A DNA stretch of 55,851 nt from Dehalococcoidia bacterium (GCA_004376105.1 SOKA01000091.1:1-55851); one strand, 5' to 3'. Positions 7,881-16,626 are shown, counted from the first letter of the stretch. The notes: generated from the sequence alone by a model not told the origin. Program-made: numbers and translations.

Positions 7881-8924
7881 TCAGCGGCCTCCTCTACGCC
7901 AGTAGTCAATAGCCACAGCCGTAATCATTAGCACTCCCAATACCGTACTCTCGATAAAGGGGTCAGCACCTAATATGCTCATGCCGTTCATAATAACAGC
8001 AATTATTAGAGCGCCCAATACCACCCCAACCACGGTTCCTCTACCGCCAAATAGACTGACGCCACCAATTACAGCCGCAGCTATGCTCTGTAGCTCAAGA
8101 AACCCGAAGCTGGCAAATGAAACCGACATAACACGGGATGTCCGTATTAAACCGCCAAGTGTAGCTAGCATTGCCGAGATAATATAGACCGAAAGTCGTG
8201 TGTTTCTCACGTTTATGCCGGAAAGCCAAGCCATTACTGGATTGCCGCCAGTGGCATAAACCGCCCTAGCATAATTAGTGTGGTGCAGAACAAAATAGGC
8301 AACAACACCTACCAGTATCCAAATAATACCTGCCACTGGAAACCCGGCGGGTCTGCCGGGGATAAACGCCTGCGCAACCCAGCCCTGCCCGAAGAAAGGC
8401 AGAGGGTCCACCATTCTTCTAAGGGTTAACCCCCCAGTTATGAGGAATCCGACTCCGTGGGCTATTTGCCACATACCCAGGGTGGCTATGAACGGTGGTA
8501 CCCCGACACGTGAGACAAATATGCCACTGATTAGCCCAAGACCAGCTCCGAGTGCCAGCATAGCTGGTATTCCTACCCATATAGGAGCCGGGTAGCCGAG
8601 AATATTTTGCCACAACTGGGTAGTCATCATTGCCGACCCCAGAGCTGAAGTCCCAAAAGCCATGCCAGCAACGGATAAATCAATGCCAGCGGTTAAGATA
8701 ACAAACATCTGACCTATGGCTGCCACCCCCATAGTCGAGCCTGTTACCAGAACCATCTTCATATTAGATATGCGGATTGATTTCAGCCCAGTGGCCACTG
8801 CCATCCCGCCCATTATTGCTGCCAGCACGATGCCGAGGGTAGCGTTTTCATGTCCGATGACACGTCTGGCAATGTCCTTCGCCCTGTCAATAAAAGACTT
8901 CAGTCTTTCTACAACTTCAGCCAT
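7881..8924 (-). CDS. RbsC-like ABC transporter permease (second of a tandem pair)
   Basis: Integral membrane permease of the ribose/xylose/autoinducer type (BPD_transp_2 family). 347 aa with eight or more hydrophobic helices. The ILTAGIDLSVAGMAFG motif near residue 80 matches the LTGGIDLSVG signature of the family, and LQSIAAAVIGGVSLFGGRGTVVGVVLGALII is the conserved C-terminal signature. It is clearly a paralogue of the upstream permease (8956-9948); both begin MAEVVER. Together they could form a heterodimeric channel. No ATPase gene lies in this block. Confidence 0.9.
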   Translation of the reverse strand: MAEVVERLKSFIDRAKDIARRVIGHENATLGIVLAAIMGGMAVATGLKSIRISNMKMVLVTGSTMGVAAIGQMFVILTAGIDLSVAGMAFGTSALGSAMMTTQLWQNILGYPAPIWVGIPAMLALGAGLGLISGIFVSRVGVPPFIATLGMWQIAHGVGFLITGGLTLRRMVDPLPFFGQGWVAQAFIPGRPAGFPVAGIIWILVGVVAYFVLHHTNYARAVYATGGNPVMAWLSGINVRNTRLSVYIISAMLATLGGLIRTSRVMSVSFASFGFLELQSIAAAVIGGVSLFGGRGTVVGVVLGALIIAVIMNGMSILGADPFIESTVLGVLMITAVAIDYWRRGGR

Positions 8925-8955
8925 AATTTACATCCTTACGGTAAGAATACCGACT

Positions 8956-9948
8956 TCAGCGGCCGCGCCGACGCAAGATGTCAGCCGCCACCGCCCCAAC
9001 TATTACTGCCCCTTTTACGATGTACCTGCCAGCGTGACCCATATGCATCACACCCATGGCGTTATTAATAACGCCAATTATTAGAGCCCCCAATACCACC
9101 CCAATCATGTTTCCTCGGCCACCAAATAGACTGACACCACCAATAACAACCGAAGCTATGCTGTCCAGCTCAATACCGCGTAAGGCTTCTGTCGAACCCG
9201 CCATACCACGTGATGTCATTAGCACACCAGCCAGTCCGGCGCACAATGCCGAGATAATAAAGACCGAACGTTGCACATTTTTCACGTTTATGCCGGAGAG
9301 GTAGGCGCTTACTGGATTACCACCAGTGGCATAGACGCGACGACCAAAGCTGGTGTGCATAAGGACAAAATAAGCCACCGCCGCCACCGAGAAAAATATA
9401 ATAGGTGCCGCCGGCAAACTCCCGTAGATAGCAAAACTCCGTGGTAGCTCCATAACGGCTTGGCCTCCGGTTATGTAGAAGGCGACGCCGTAGCCTATTT
9501 GCCACACGCCAAAGGTTACTATCAACGATGGTAGGGCGAGGCGCGAGACTAAGGTGCCACTCAGCAGCCCCCAAGCGGCTGCCACTACCAACATAACTGG
9601 TATTGCCATAAATGGAGAAACCGGGTAGCCGAGAATATTTGTCCACTCCGTGGTCATCATGGCGCTGCCCAGCATCATAGCCATAACTCCCACCCCAGAA
9701 ACCGATAAATCAAAATTAGCGGTTAAGATACAAAAGGCCTGACCTACCGCTGCCACCCCCCGGATTGAGCTCTGTAACACAATATTCGCCATATTAGATG
9801 CGGTGACTGTGCTCCCCCTGGATATAACCCCCAGCACTCCTATCAGTGCTGCCAGAGCAATGCCGATAACAGCGTTTTCGTGGGCTAAGACACGCCTGGC
9901 CACCTCTCGAGCGGTAACAGGTTTTGGTCTTTCTACAACTTCAGCCAT
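8956..9948 (-). CDS. RbsC-like ABC transporter permease (first of a tandem pair)
   Basis: Same family as the following gene, 330 aa. Motifs are ILTANFDLSVSGVGVMAM near residue 79 and LDSIASVVIGGVSLFGGRGNMIGVVLGALIIG near the C-terminus, with paired hydrophobic helices throughout. The spacing to the second permease is 31 bp, so the two are almost certainly co-transcribed. A promoter-like sequence lies about 25 bp upstream of the ATG, leaving a very short leader with only a weak AAGGG. Probably half of a heterodimeric sugar or nucleoside import channel. Confidence 0.9.
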   Translation of the reverse strand: MAEVVERPKPVTAREVARRVLAHENAVIGIALAALIGVLGVISRGSTVTASNMANIVLQSSIRGVAAVGQAFCILTANFDLSVSGVGVMAMMLGSAMMTTEWTNILGYPVSPFMAIPVMLVVAAAWGLLSGTLVSRLALPSLIVTFGVWQIGYGVAFYITGGQAVMELPRSFAIYGSLPAAPIIFFSVAAVAYFVLMHTSFGRRVYATGGNPVSAYLSGINVKNVQRSVFIISALCAGLAGVLMTSRGMAGSTEALRGIELDSIASVVIGGVSLFGGRGNMIGVVLGALIIGVINNAMGVMHMGHAGRYIVKGAVIVGAVAADILRRRGR

Positions 9949-9973
9949 AGTCTATGCCCTTACTAAATTAGTC

Positions 9974-10002
9974 AATATAACCCACTTTTTATTGTTTGTC
10001 AA
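9974..10002 (-). promoter_or_regulatory. Sigma-70 promoter of the tandem permease genes
   Basis: Minus strand: perfect TTGACA (9997-10002), 17-nt spacer, TATATT (9974-9979, five of six consensus bases). It lies 25 bp upstream of the permease ATG. Confidence 0.65.
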
Positions 10003-10118
10003 TAGGCTGAGTCAATTTAGTGGCTAAATGATAGCAATAAGAGCCGGAGGTGGCTATAGAAATCAATAAAAATTCCATACTAAACCTAGTTCCTGTCTTT
10101 CATTCGTTCTCACCCTAA

Positions 10119-10164
10119 ACAAGGGGGAGACTTCTCTCGTTTTGGATTTTAGCCTCCCCCTTGT
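10119..10164. terminator. Stem-loop downstream of the HAAT-type binding protein gene
   Basis: ACAAGGGGGAG (10119-10129) pairs perfectly with CTCCCCCTTGT (10154-10164), an 11-bp stem with a 24-nt loop, between the binding-protein gene and the permease promoter. No long T-run follows on the minus strand, so it may protect or process mRNA rather than terminate strongly. Confidence 0.5.
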
Positions 10165-10219
10165 CCTAGGCTCCGATTGCTGCTATAACCACTTAACCTA
10201 ATACTGACACCGTCTGGCT

Positions 10220-11590
10220 CTACCGCTCACCCCAAGGTGGTATCGGCAGGACAACCGATGGGGAGTCTAGCTCCCTTCGTCTCTCCGGGTATAACGGCCA
10301 GCGTGTGCCACCGATGTTCTGGCTAACCATACCCACACCGTAGAGGTTTTGCCCTGTCTCATCAAACTCAATCCGGTTAGAACGCATCACCTGCAGAGCT
10401 GGGAGAAACGGCGTGCCATCGGGTAGCTGAATCTTCGCAGTATCGCCACGGGTTACAGCAAGGACGGCCAATGAATATCGGAGATTGCCCCGGAATTCAT
10501 CTAGGTCAAGACTGAACTCCATTCCCTTATAGCCGCCCACTTGAGATACCAGCGAAGGTGGTGTCATTCGCTCAAGGCTCTCTTTAATAATCCAGACTGC
10601 GGCATATCCAGTGCCTATGGAGTAATCCTCCCAGTCCTGACCTATTCTAGCCTTAACCTCGCTGTTAATCCAATCGTAGTAACTCCTTCTTTGCGGCAAG
10701 GGGTCACCGGTTTCGTAACTGAAGCCATACTCATAGGCTGGCTGCGGTAGCGCCTCATAGAAGCGCGCGTCTTCAACACCGCCTCCGCAGGAAAATACTC
10801 CGTAGGGAAAATAGGTTTCCCTCTCCATCATTTCCCGGTACAGAATTATGGCATCATCGGTGTAGTGGCAGCTGAACAATAAATCTGGCTCAGCCGCCTC
10901 TATTGCAGTGAGCTGGGGAACAAAGCTCGTTGCCGTAGCGTCAACAATCTCCTCACCTACTATGTCTATACCAGCCTCCTCGGCTTGGGGCTTAAACGCC
11001 TCAGCTACAGCCACACTAGGCTCATCAGAGACGTACTCCATGAAGCAGGTCTTGGGCGGAGGGAGTCCAGCCTCCTCAGCCGATTTAGTCATGGCATATA
11101 CCATCTGACCAGCCACATCCGAGACGCTACCGACGGTGCGGAAGGTATAGTAGTACCCACGCTCGGTAAGAAGCGGGTCTAGGCTTAGTGGGCAGATGAA
11201 AGGAGTCTCATGCTCCTCAGCTACCTCGCTAACTGCCATAGCCGTTGGCCAGGCACCCAGTAGGAAAATGACCTCCTCCTCGGTAATTAACCGCTCAGCC
11301 TCGGCAGCCGCCCGCTCAGGTGAGCCGCCGTCGTCAGCCACGATAAGCCTCAGGTCCATAGAAAGCATATTCCTGATGCCACCCCACTCATTCATTTGGT
11401 AAGCGCCTACTTCTGCCCCAGTGCTTAGCTTTTTGCCCAGTTCAGCATGGGGACCGCTTAAATCAACGACCATGCCAATAGGCATTTCTGCGGGATACAT
11501 GGGTCGTTCTGGTGGCTTTGGCCTACAACCAGTAGCAATTAGAATAGCCACCATGGCAACTATTAGCAAAGGTATAACAAATTTTTTCAT
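10220..11590 (-). CDS. HAAT-type (LivK-like) ABC solute-binding lipoprotein
   Basis: Binding lipoprotein of the branched-chain/polar amino acid (HAAT) superfamily, 456 aa. The signal peptide ends in the lipobox IATGC (Cys22). The opening MPIGMVVDLSGPHAELGKKLSTGAEVGAYQMNEWGG is the standard first strand and helix of the receptor family, and RTVGSVSDVAGQM and QLTAIEAAEPDLLFSCHYTDDA are also typical. It lies upstream of RbsC-like permeases, which normally partner sugar-type receptors; that mismatch suggests either an independent transcription unit or a receptor for a complete importer elsewhere. Ligand unknown. Confidence 0.85.
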   Translation of the reverse strand: MKKFVIPLLIVAMVAILIATGCRPKPPERPMYPAEMPIGMVVDLSGPHAELGKKLSTGAEVGAYQMNEWGGIRNMLSMDLRLIVADDGGSPERAAAEAERLITEEEVIFLLGAWPTAMAVSEVAEEHETPFICPLSLDPLLTERGYYYTFRTVGSVSDVAGQMVYAMTKSAEEAGLPPPKTCFMEYVSDEPSVAVAEAFKPQAEEAGIDIVGEEIVDATATSFVPQLTAIEAAEPDLLFSCHYTDDAIILYREMMERETYFPYGVFSCGGGVEDARFYEALPQPAYEYGFSYETGDPLPQRRSYYDWINSEVKARIGQDWEDYSIGTGYAAVWIIKESLERMTPPSLVSQVGGYKGMEFSLDLDEFRGNLRYSLAVLAVTRGDTAKIQLPDGTPFLPALQVMRSNRIEFDETGQNLYGVGMVSQNIGGTRWPLYPERRRELDSPSVVLPIPPWGER

Positions 11591-11934
11591 CCTTCCCTCC
11601 TCTCCTTAGGAACTCTACACGTCTTTTGTTTCGACAAGGATAAATTCGCCTTCATCTATAATCTTCTGTAGCACTACACCCTTTTACGTAATTTACCCAA
11701 GGAATTTGGTTTCACTGAAAACTAAACTCGGGATAATAAGCTTTATATATGTGAACCGCTCTTGTTGCCGGATTATTTTCTGCTCAAATCAGATATTATT
11801 TAATATCATTTCTTTTAGCTTGTCAACAGGCTTCGGCCAACGCGGTGGCAAAATGACCCTGTTATTTTGCGAGTAAATAATGTCTATCAGTTTTAAAATT
11901 TTCATAAGCTAGATAGCAAATTGTGCAAAAAAAG
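11591..11934. other. Intergenic region upstream of the HAAT-type receptor
   Basis: About 340 bp without a credible gene. On the minus strand TTGACA (11821-11826), a 17-nt spacer and TTAAAT (11798-11803, four of six) could be the receptor's promoter, which would give a leader of about 200 nt. A T-run on the minus strand near 11932-11926 follows the tRNA-Leu gene and may help terminate it. Nothing else recognisable. Confidence 0.4.
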
Positions 11935-12016
11935 TGGGGAAGGGGGGATTTGAACCCCCACGCCTTGCGGCACATGATCCTAAGTCATGCTCGTCTGCCA
12001 GTTCCGACACTTCCCC
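11935..12016 (-). tRNA. tRNA-Leu (anticodon UAG)
   Basis: The minus strand folds as a class II tRNA of 82 nt: acceptor GGGGAAG/CTTCCCC, D-arm, anticodon stem CATGA/TCATG with loop CTTAGGA (anticodon TAG), a long variable arm TGCCGCAAGGCG, and T-arm GGGGG-TTCAAAT-CCCCC. The 3' CCA is not encoded. A run of Ts follows. It stands alone. Confidence 0.96.
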
Positions 12017-12136
12017 GGTACAAAATCTCCTAAATACTATAGCATTTTACCAAACCTGTCTCAAGTCATTTGTGGGCAACCATGAGCTAACAGTGGCTAT
12101 ATTGACAAAGACCAGAATTGAGACTAGGATTTGTGT

Positions 12137-12568
12137 TTGAAAGATATTTCCTCTACTGTTAACAGGATGTACTATTTTGGCTATGGCTCTAATCTAAACC
12201 GAAAGCAGATGCTAGAACGCTGCCCAGACAGCAAGCCTAAGTTTATAGCCACCCTTCATAATTATAAGTTGGTATTTGTCGGATGGTCTAGGCAATGGCG
12301 AGGTGGAGTCGCCAGCATCAGGCCTTTTAGAGGGGAGAGGGTTCTCGGGGCTATTTATGAAATTTCGGACAGAGACTTAAGACGACTGGATAGCTACCAA
12401 GGTTATCCTGGTAACTATAACAGATTGAATGTCACCGTATTTAATGAAAATGGTGACCCCATAGAAGCCATAACCTATATCAAGGCTAGGCAATCAGAAG
12501 AAACACAGCCTTCGCCGGAGTATCTATCTGTTATTCAGCAGGGCTGTAGAGATTGGAGAATCATCTGA
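12137..12568 (+). CDS. Gamma-glutamylcyclotransferase-like (AIG2/GGCT fold) protein
   Basis: Small GGCT-fold protein. The signature YFGYGSNL sits at the N-terminus, as in gamma-glutamylcyclotransferases and gamma-glutamylamine cyclotransferases; a glutamate in the expected region (SDRDLRRLDSYQGYP) and the ordered YNR segment also fit. About 143 aa. Starts at TTG 12137 (AGG 7 nt upstream) or ATG 12167 (directly before YYFGYGSNL) are both possible; homologues favour a start just before the motif. It likely acts on a gamma-glutamyl peptide or amine, but the substrate is unknown. Confidence 0.8.
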   Translation: MKDISSTVNRMYYFGYGSNLNRKQMLERCPDSKPKFIATLHNYKLVFVGWSRQWRGGVASIRPFRGERVLGAIYEISDRDLRRLDSYQGYPGNYNRLNVTVFNENGDPIEAITYIKARQSEETQPSPEYLSVIQQGCRDWRII

Positions 12569-12601
12569 TTTTGTTCCGTCATAAAAACAAGGAGGTGGAT
12601 T

Positions 12602-12919
12602 ATGGCTTTCAAAGCAGGATTTGTTGCCACGGCACCTGATGCTGACCCCAAGAGGCATAGAGCTTCAATCAAGACCTCTAAGTTTGAACTTACCGTAGTA
12701 GTAGTTGAGTCGGGTAACCTTGACCAAGCAGTTGAGGTATGCCAGGAGCTAGTTCGAAATGAAGGGGTCCAATCCTTTATCCTCTGCCCCGGTTTCTCAC
12801 ACCAAGCGGTGGCGAAGGTTGCAAATGCCGTCGGTAAAGGAGTTCCAATAAATGTAGCCAGGGGTGATACACGGAGCACAATGGTGGCAAGCAGGATCTT
12901 GAAACAAGAAGGGTGGTAA
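12602..12919 (+). CDS. Conserved small protein, DUF6506-like
   Basis: 105 aa, preceded by an excellent AAGGAGGTGGATT ribosome binding site. The pattern AxDPKRHRASIKTSKFELTVV, then AVEVCQEL, GVQSFILCPGFSH and a final VPINVARGD resembles the DUF6506 family as I recall it: a small alpha/beta protein with a conserved CGGF-like motif (here CPGF). No catalytic function is established. It follows the GGCT-like gene by 33 bp on the same strand and may be co-transcribed. Confidence 0.7.
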   Translation: MAFKAGFVATAPDADPKRHRASIKTSKFELTVVVVESGNLDQAVEVCQELVRNEGVQSFILCPGFSHQAVAKVANAVGKGVPINVARGDTRSTMVASRILKQEGW

Positions 12920-12998
12920 CCAAGACATTAAGGCTGACAGGATCGGCTGAACATTGCCTCACCCAACAAAGGATTGTAGCTTACTTCATTCGCAGGGG

Positions 12999-13340
12999 CT
13001 ACCCCAGGATTCTATCCACCTCCTCCGCATCTAAGTCTGAGACGAGTGGAATACCGCTAACTCTAGCGGCCTCTGGAGTCAGGGCAACGATGTAGCCTCG
13101 CTTCTTGAGGAGCTGTGCCTTCTCAAGGCTTTTGATTTTGACCTCACCGCCTATGTCCTTTGCCCCCTGTCCCCATTTTAGTTCGACTGCCTCGACTCCA
13201 AGTTTATCAATAGCATACTCCTGTGCACCAAGCCTGGTATCCTCAACATTTGCCTGCTCTGTGTTGCTCGCCGATAGTTTTGCCATACTATATGTAATAC
13301 TGGCGAGGAGTTTTCTATACCAATCTTTATCAATGACAAA
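12999..13340 (-). pseudogene. Remnant of FMN-dependent glutamate synthase domain
   Basis: The segment GAQEYAIDKLGVEAVELKWGQGAKDIGGEVKI matches the central FMN/glutamate synthase domain (GltB, archaeal-type ~500 aa proteins), but only about 95-113 residues are present. An ATG-initiated frame runs 13286-12999. The same frame is open back to the gdhA stop, reading FVIDKDWYRKLLASITYSM, which looks like further domain sequence. Both the N-terminal part and the C-terminal half are missing. It lies just downstream of gdhA, so this was probably once a full ammonia-assimilation gene that has decayed. Confidence 0.65.
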
Positions 13341-14588
13341 CTAGACCCAACCACGAAGCTTCATTGCTTCAACCACACGTTCAACAGCAATCACATAGGC
13401 AGCCTGTCGCATGTTTATGTTATATTTTTTGGAAGTATTTAGTACTGAGTGATAAGCAAAACTCATTCTCTTATCTAAACGTTCATGAATTTCTTTTTCA
13501 TCCCAATAATACATGTAGAAGTTCTGCACCATCTCAAAATAGGAACAGGTTACCCCGCCGGCATTACATAAGAAATCAGGTATCACGTGAACACCATTTT
13601 TACACAGAATATCATCTGCCTCCGGTATAGTTGGGCCATTAGCCAGCTCAGCGACGATTTTAGCCTTAATGTTTGAGGCGTTCTTATCAGTGATAACATT
13701 TTCTAGAGCAGCAGGAAAGAGTATATCCACTTCAAGTTCTAGAAGCTCTTCATTAGAAATAAGTTTAGCGCCTGGGAAATTGATTACTGAGCCGGTTTTG
13801 GCCTTGTGTTCACGAACTGCCTCTGGTTGTAGCCCTTCCTTGCTGAATATACCCCCTTTACTATCACTAACAGCTACTATTTTGCAGCCAAGGAGGGTTT
13901 TGCATAGTAAAGCAGCATTATACCCAGCATTCCCATAGCCTTGTATGGCAACTGTGGCTTCTTTAAGGTTTATGTTGCATTCTTTGGCTGCTTCACGAAC
14001 AGTGTATAAGCCACCTCGCGCAGTTGCATCAGAACGCCCTGCCGAACCACCTAAGCAAGGCGGTTTGCCAGTAATGACACCAAATTGACTCTTCCCGACA
14101 ATCTTTGAATACTCATCTGCCATCCAAGCCATAATTTTCGGGTTTGTATAGACATCAGGAGCAGGAATATCTTTGTCAGGGCCAATAAATTGCCTTACCC
14201 CTTGTATATATGCTCGACTTAAGCGTTCTAATTCACCTTGAGACATTTTTGTAGGATTACAGACGACACCGCCCTTTGCTCCTCCCAAAGGTAAGTCAAG
14301 TAAGGAACACTTCCATGTCATCCAAGCAGCAAGTGCTCGAACAGTATCGATAGTTTCATCAGGATGGAATCGAATTCCTCCCTTCATTGGACCTCTGGCA
14401 TCATTGTACTGAACCCGGTATCCTTGAAATACTTTGATAGAACCATCATCCATGCGGATCGGTAATGATACATGAAGCTCACGCATCGGAACTCCGAGGA
14501 TGGCACGTATATCAGGATCTAATTTGAGTATCTCGGCACATTTATCTAACTGTTTTTGTACAACTTCAAACGGGTTGAGTTTTACCAT
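13341..14588 (-). CDS. gdhA: Glutamate dehydrogenase (Glu/Leu/Phe/Val family)
   Basis: Interconverts glutamate and 2-oxoglutarate plus ammonia with NAD(P)H. 415 aa from ATG 14588, chosen because GGAGGTAATAAAG precedes it; a longer frame to 14615 has no such site. Motifs are PMKGGIRFHP, LPLGGAKGG with the catalytic Lys region, PAPDVYTN, GYGNAGYNAA (Rossmann) and NGPTIPEAD. It lies downstream of hisF and an NrpR-like regulator. Since NrpR proteins sense 2-oxoglutarate and control nitrogen genes, this neighbourhood suggests nitrogen-responsive expression. Confidence 0.95.
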   Translation of the reverse strand: MVKLNPFEVVQKQLDKCAEILKLDPDIRAILGVPMRELHVSLPIRMDDGSIKVFQGYRVQYNDARGPMKGGIRFHPDETIDTVRALAAWMTWKCSLLDLPLGGAKGGVVCNPTKMSQGELERLSRAYIQGVRQFIGPDKDIPAPDVYTNPKIMAWMADEYSKIVGKSQFGVITGKPPCLGGSAGRSDATARGGLYTVREAAKECNINLKEATVAIQGYGNAGYNAALLCKTLLGCKIVAVSDSKGGIFSKEGLQPEAVREHKAKTGSVINFPGAKLISNEELLELEVDILFPAALENVITDKNASNIKAKIVAELANGPTIPEADDILCKNGVHVIPDFLCNAGGVTCSYFEMVQNFYMYYWDEKEIHERLDKRMSFAYHSVLNTSKKYNINMRQAAYVIAVERVVEAMKLRGWV

Positions 14589-14691
14589 CTTTATTACCTC
14601 CATTTCTGATTTCAACCTAGGTTTTTTCTAGCTCAAATAAGGAACTTAGGCTAGCCAGAGGCAGAAATGCTACCTGTAGCCTCACTGGAGA

Positions 14692-15462
14692 CTATATTTT
14701 AATAGGTATTCCCCTTTCTTTGAGGTACTTTTTAGCTTGCGAAATTGAGATTTCACCGAAATGGAAAATTGAAGCCGCTAAAACCGCAGACGCTTTGCCT
14801 ATTACCACAGCTTCATATAGGTGCTCCAGCTTTCCCGCACCTCCTGAAGCGGTAACTGGAATGCCGACGGCTTCGGCTACTGCTTTGGTCATCTCTAAAT
14901 CATAGCCTTCCTTGGTTCCATCGGCATCCTTGCTGGTGAGCAAAATCTCCCCCGCCCCCAGTTCCTCTACCCTCTTCGCCCAGTCGACAATCTCTATACC
15001 GGTGGACTCACTGCCGCTCTTAACCACTACTTCGAGTCGGGGAAGACCACTATCTGGTGGATTCTTCCTGCCATCAATAGCAACAACAAGCCTGTCCTTG
15101 CCAATTTCTCTAGCTGCTCTTCCTATAAGCTCAGGGTTCCTGACAGCCGCTGTATTTATAGAGACCTTGTCCACACCAAGGTCAAGTAATGCCTTCATAT
15201 CCTCAATACTGGCTATGCCGCCACCTACAGCAAAGGGAATAGTAGTCACATCGCGAACCTTTTTGACCCACTCTAGCCTAGTCTTTCTATTTTCTACAGT
15301 GGCGAAGATATCAAGGAAAACAAGCTCATCAGCACCCTGGCGACAATAGGCCTCTGCCGCCTCCACAGGGTCACGAGCATCCCTCAGGTTGACAAATTTT
15401 ACCCCTTTGACCACTCTGCCGTCCTTGACATCCAGACAGGGTATAATCTTTACCTCTTTCAT
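14692..15462 (-). CDS. hisF: Imidazole glycerol phosphate synthase subunit HisF
   Basis: Cyclase subunit of IGP synthase in histidine biosynthesis; it uses ammonia from HisH to make IGP and AICAR. 256 aa, a TIM barrel. MKEVKIIPCLDVKDGRVVKG contains catalytic Asp11-equivalent CLDV; the second catalytic Asp is in SKDADGTKEGYD; phosphate loops are AVGGGI and ASGGAG. ATG 15462 is chosen because it follows the upstream TGA by one base; a frame start at 15477 would overlap that gene. It stands outside a his operon, next to an NrpR-like regulator. Confidence 0.95.
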   Translation of the reverse strand: MKEVKIIPCLDVKDGRVVKGVKFVNLRDARDPVEAAEAYCRQGADELVFLDIFATVENRKTRLEWVKKVRDVTTIPFAVGGGIASIEDMKALLDLGVDKVSINTAAVRNPELIGRAAREIGKDRLVVAIDGRKNPPDSGLPRLEVVVKSGSESTGIEIVDWAKRVEELGAGEILLTSKDADGTKEGYDLEMTKAVAEAVGIPVTASGGAGKLEHLYEAVVIGKASAVLAASIFHFGEISISQAKKYLKERGIPIKI

Positions 15463-15463
15463 C

Positions 15464-16459
15464 TCACAGCTTCTCAAATTTGATTAAATCTTGGTATTCC
15501 ATAACAGTACTCATGGCATGATTCTCGGCTTCAATACCGGCTTCCTCAGCAGCAGCCACAGGATTCAAACCACCGAGGAGAATTATCCCAACCCGATTAA
15601 GCTCCACCGGGATTTCGCATACTGGTTCACTGGTATTTCCCATTACCAACACACCTCCCAGTCCAGCCTCCTTGAGTTTGGCTACTACCTCCTCAGCTAT
15701 GGGTCGGCAGAGCTCCGGTATCTCACGAAAGTTGGCTAGTATTTTCCCGTTACCCTTTTTGGCTACTTCGGTGACAGAGGTCATCTTGGCTCTGATGAAT
15801 ACCTCCGAAGGGTCTGACGATGAGCCAGCATAGTGAATGAGTTCCACAAAGCGAAGGGGCTTATGATTTCGAATCTGAAGGATGCCACCGAACCTTGAGT
15901 CCATAGGGACACCAGCCTTAAGTAAAGCGCCATTTACCACGATGCTGCAAACTGTAGCCAATGCTATCTTACCCCTGGGAACGATTAACTCACCAAGCAT
16001 CTGGCCTTCTTGGGCTAGTGCCACTAATTCACTAACGCAAAGCCCAGCTGAGAAGATAGGCTTCATTACTTGCAATGCCTTCTCGAAATCTTTTTCTGGG
16101 AAAAAGGAGACGTTGACTGGAACCCAACCAGTGTGCCTATGCAAACCAAAATTGGTGCGGAAGGCAAGTAGCTCAATTTTTGAGATAACGAAGCCAACTT
16201 TATCTCCGACTAGGGCGCTCTTTAGTTCTTCAATCCCTGACTCTGTAATCAGTCTGCCATCCCTCCCCACAAGTCGGGTTAGACCTCGCTCATCCATTAG
16301 TTTGAGATGATATCTCACCGCTCTTTCGCCTAGTTCAACTCCAAGGTCTTTCAATCGGCGGGCAACAACCCTGGCTCCCAGTGCTTCTTGGGAATCACTC
16401 AAGATCTTCAGGATGGAAAGGACCTTTCTCTCAACCTCATGACTATTATAGCCTATCAT
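15464..16459 (-). CDS. NrpR-like transcriptional regulator (winged helix + DUF128)
   Basis: 331 aa: an N-terminal winged-helix domain (about 8-75; SDSQEALGARVVARRLKDLG then RAVRYHLKLMDERGLT) followed by one NrpR/DUF128 regulatory domain (about 85-325; FGLHRHTGWVPVNVSFF, PRGKIALATVCSIVVNGALLKAGVPMDSRFGGILQI). In methanogens NrpR represses nitrogen fixation and glutamine synthetase genes until 2-oxoglutarate binds. This copy has one DUF128 domain and is followed by hisF and glutamate dehydrogenase. A 21-bp dyad just upstream is a candidate autoregulatory operator. Confidence 0.85.
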   Translation of the reverse strand: MIGYNSHEVERKVLSILKILSDSQEALGARVVARRLKDLGVELGERAVRYHLKLMDERGLTRLVGRDGRLITESGIEELKSALVGDKVGFVISKIELLAFRTNFGLHRHTGWVPVNVSFFPEKDFEKALQVMKPIFSAGLCVSELVALAQEGQMLGELIVPRGKIALATVCSIVVNGALLKAGVPMDSRFGGILQIRNHKPLRFVELIHYAGSSSDPSEVFIRAKMTSVTEVAKKGNGKILANFREIPELCRPIAEEVVAKLKEAGLGGVLVMGNTSEPVCEIPVELNRVGIILLGGLNPVAAAEEAGIEAENHAMSTVMEYQDLIKFEKL

Positions 16460-16475
16460 TGGTCAGCTCAATTGT

Positions 16476-16496
16476 GGAAATAGGTAACCGTTTTCC
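16476..16496. promoter_or_regulatory. 21-bp dyad, candidate NrpR-type operator
   Basis: GGAAATAGGTAACCGTTTTC plus a final C has arms GGAAA..GGT and ACC..TTTCC around a central A, with 8 of 10 arm positions pairing. It lies 17 bp upstream of the regulator ATG. Known archaeal NrpR operators have GGAA/TTCC half-sites, but with a shorter spacer, so the match is partial. Confidence 0.45.
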
Positions 16497-16586
16497 TAGC
16501 TTATCACGTTAGTATGTCTTTGTCAACCCCTGGGCTCTTCCGCCCGCACTGAGAAGCAATTTATTCCGGAGGAGAGCCATCTCAGG

Positions 16587-16626
16587 CAAAAGAAACGCCT
16601 GAGGTCTTATATCGAACCTCAGGCGT
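16587..16626 (-). terminator. Intrinsic terminator downstream of the Lrp-family gene
   Basis: ACGCCTGAGGT (16595-16605) pairs perfectly with ACCTCAGGCGT (16616-16626), an 11-bp stem with a 10-nt loop, followed on the minus strand by TTTCTTTTG. It ends the minus-strand unit that contains the Lrp-family gene. Confidence 0.85.

Noticed and set aside
12535..12879. 114-codon minus-strand frame opposite the DUF6506-like gene
   Set aside because: The plus-strand gene has a perfect ribosome binding site and conserved pattern; the opposite frame is low in recognisable structure.
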